Shown here piece by piece: positions 12,588-12,931 of a DNA stretch of 12,931 bases. The position numbers were made by a program, and so were the translations under genes. Under the pieces are notes generated by a model, which saw only the letters and a list, made by a program, of their open reading frames with translations, was not told where the DNA came from and did no database searches. This stretch comes from Bacteroidia bacterium (GTDB lineage Bacteria > Bacteroidota > Bacteroidia > NS11-12g > UBA955). The stretch is taken from NCBI GenBank assembly GCA_014376345.1, contig JACMRS010000058.1, forward strand, positions 1 to 12,931, given 5' to 3'. Positions within the stretch are counted from its first letter, which is position 1; each line of letters starts with the position of its first letter.

Positions 12588-12931
12588 TTGAACAGCAAAG
12601 GATATATATCAAAATATATCCCAATTGCTTTGTGGATATTGGGCATTATGCTTATTTCACAAGGTGGATTGCATGCGCAAACACTGCATTTAGATTCGTT
12701 GTCTGCTAAAAAGGACACTCTTTCTTTTTCCGGAAGTGATACCATCAGGCTTTCTGCTTCTTCTATTGATGTTGCAATAGTTTACAGCTCTGAAGATTCT
12801 ACTATTTTTGATTTGAAGAATCAGAAAGTCTATCTTTTTGGCAAAGCTAAGGTCAAATATGGTGAAATGACACTGGAGGCTGCCCGCATGGTTATTGATA
12901 TGAAAACCAAACAGCTTTTTGCAACAGGTAT
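12588..12931 (+). CDS. OstA/LptD-like outer-membrane assembly protein, 5' part only
   Basis: The frame is open from 12540 and runs past the right edge, so only the N-terminus is visible. Starting at TTG 12588 it opens with MNSKGYISKY, a hydrophobic core (IPIALWILGIMLIS) and LHA before QT, a plausible signal peptide. Then come a Ser/Asp-rich stretch and a beta-repeat segment (VYSSEDSTIFDLKNQKVYLFGKAK, continuing into KVKYGEMTLEAARMVIDMKTKQLFATG; about 65-110). This pattern of 'structure / charge / GxAxVxYG..xLxA' strands is that of OstA/LptA-type N-domains, which in LptD thread lipopolysaccharide to the outer membrane. No ATG in this frame suits; the nearby ATG at 12559 is in another frame that stops after ten codons. 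An 8-bp inverted repeat (12600-12621) lies in its first codons. The family call is good; the start is uncertain. Confidence 0.75.
   Translation, partial: MNSKGYISKYIPIALWILGIMLISQGGLHAQTLHLDSLSAKKDTLSFSGSDTIRLSASSIDVAIVYSSEDSTIFDLKNQKVYLFGKAKVKYGEMTLEAARMVIDMKTKQLFATG
12600..12621. repeat. Inverted repeat GGATATAT-N6-ATATATCC near the start of the OstA/LptD-like gene
   Basis: Perfect 8-bp arms (12600-12607 and 12614-12621) with a 6-base spacer. It lies 12 bases after the proposed TTG start and about 50 bases upstream of the amidase ATG on the other side. It could be a shared operator for the divergent pair or an mRNA stem close to the start. In AT-rich DNA a chance match is possible. Confidence 0.35.

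Noticed and set aside
12559..12591. ATG at 12559 as start of the OstA/LptD-like gene, implying a frameshift
   Set aside because: That frame ends after ten codons without a signal-peptide pattern; the real frame is open from 12540 and has a good signal peptide from the TTG at 12588, so no frameshift is needed.
1..12931. tRNA, rRNA, insertion sequences or phage genes
   Set aside because: No cloverleaf-like segment, rRNA stretch, transposase, integrase or phage motif was seen in any gap or frame.

Overview
This 12.9 kb window looks like an ordinary chromosomal segment of an AT-rich member of the Bacteroidota. The evidence is a dnaK that opens on an A-rich leader with no well-placed Shine-Dalgarno, repeated near-perfect TAnnTTTG (-7 type) promoter boxes just upstream of start codons, a C-A-B ordered succinate dehydrogenase with a single di-haem cytochrome b subunit, secreted lipoproteins with lineage-style signal peptides, and a Bacteroidota-type OstA/LptD-like gene. 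I see no phage, integrase, transposase, CRISPR array, tRNA or rRNA. Base and codon use look even from gene to gene.

Layout, left to right. Positions 1-68 (+) hold the last codons of a gene that probably encodes a chorismate-using enzyme (PabB/TrpE type). It converges on dnaK (119-2026, -) across a GC-rich hairpin at 72-92. Upstream of dnaK lie two inverted repeats. One has the 9-9-9 geometry of the CIRCE heat-shock operator but an unrelated sequence. Next is a lipoprotein gene on the minus strand (2149 to about 3174, DUF4249-like), divergent from a secreted protein with a jelly-roll-like domain and a long coiled coil (3232-4566, +). That gene is followed after 30 bp by panB (4597-5415, +), the first enzyme of pantothenate synthesis.

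A 575 bp non-coding stretch (5416-5990) separates the convergent panB and sdhB. It holds three copies of a roughly 62-83 bp hairpin repeat. Four of the 13 stem base pairs differ between copies by paired changes that keep the stem intact. This is the most interesting non-genic structure in the window.

The minus-strand operon sdhC-sdhA-sdhB (9448 down to 5991) encodes a menaquinone-linked succinate dehydrogenase/fumarate reductase. pyrD (9692-10726, +) diverges from it and encodes a class 2, quinone-linked dihydroorotate dehydrogenase, so both flanking units would feed electrons to the membrane quinone pool. pyrD starts with GTG. Its stop codon is one base away from the stop of the convergent gene that follows.

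The right end is an envelope cluster: an MCE/MlaD-type lipid-transport protein (10728-11696, -), an N-acetylmuramoyl-L-alanine amidase (11743-12552, -), and the divergent 5' end of an OstA/LptD-like outer-membrane assembly gene that runs off the window (about 12588-12931, +). Five good TAnnTTTG boxes, four of them 22-26 bases before a start codon, fit the starts chosen here.

I found no convincing new enzymatic or defence system. The points worth a second look are the covarying hairpin repeats, the CIRCE-like but CIRCE-unrelated palindrome at dnaK, the promoter-based start choices, and the uncharacterised secreted coiled-coil protein next to panB.
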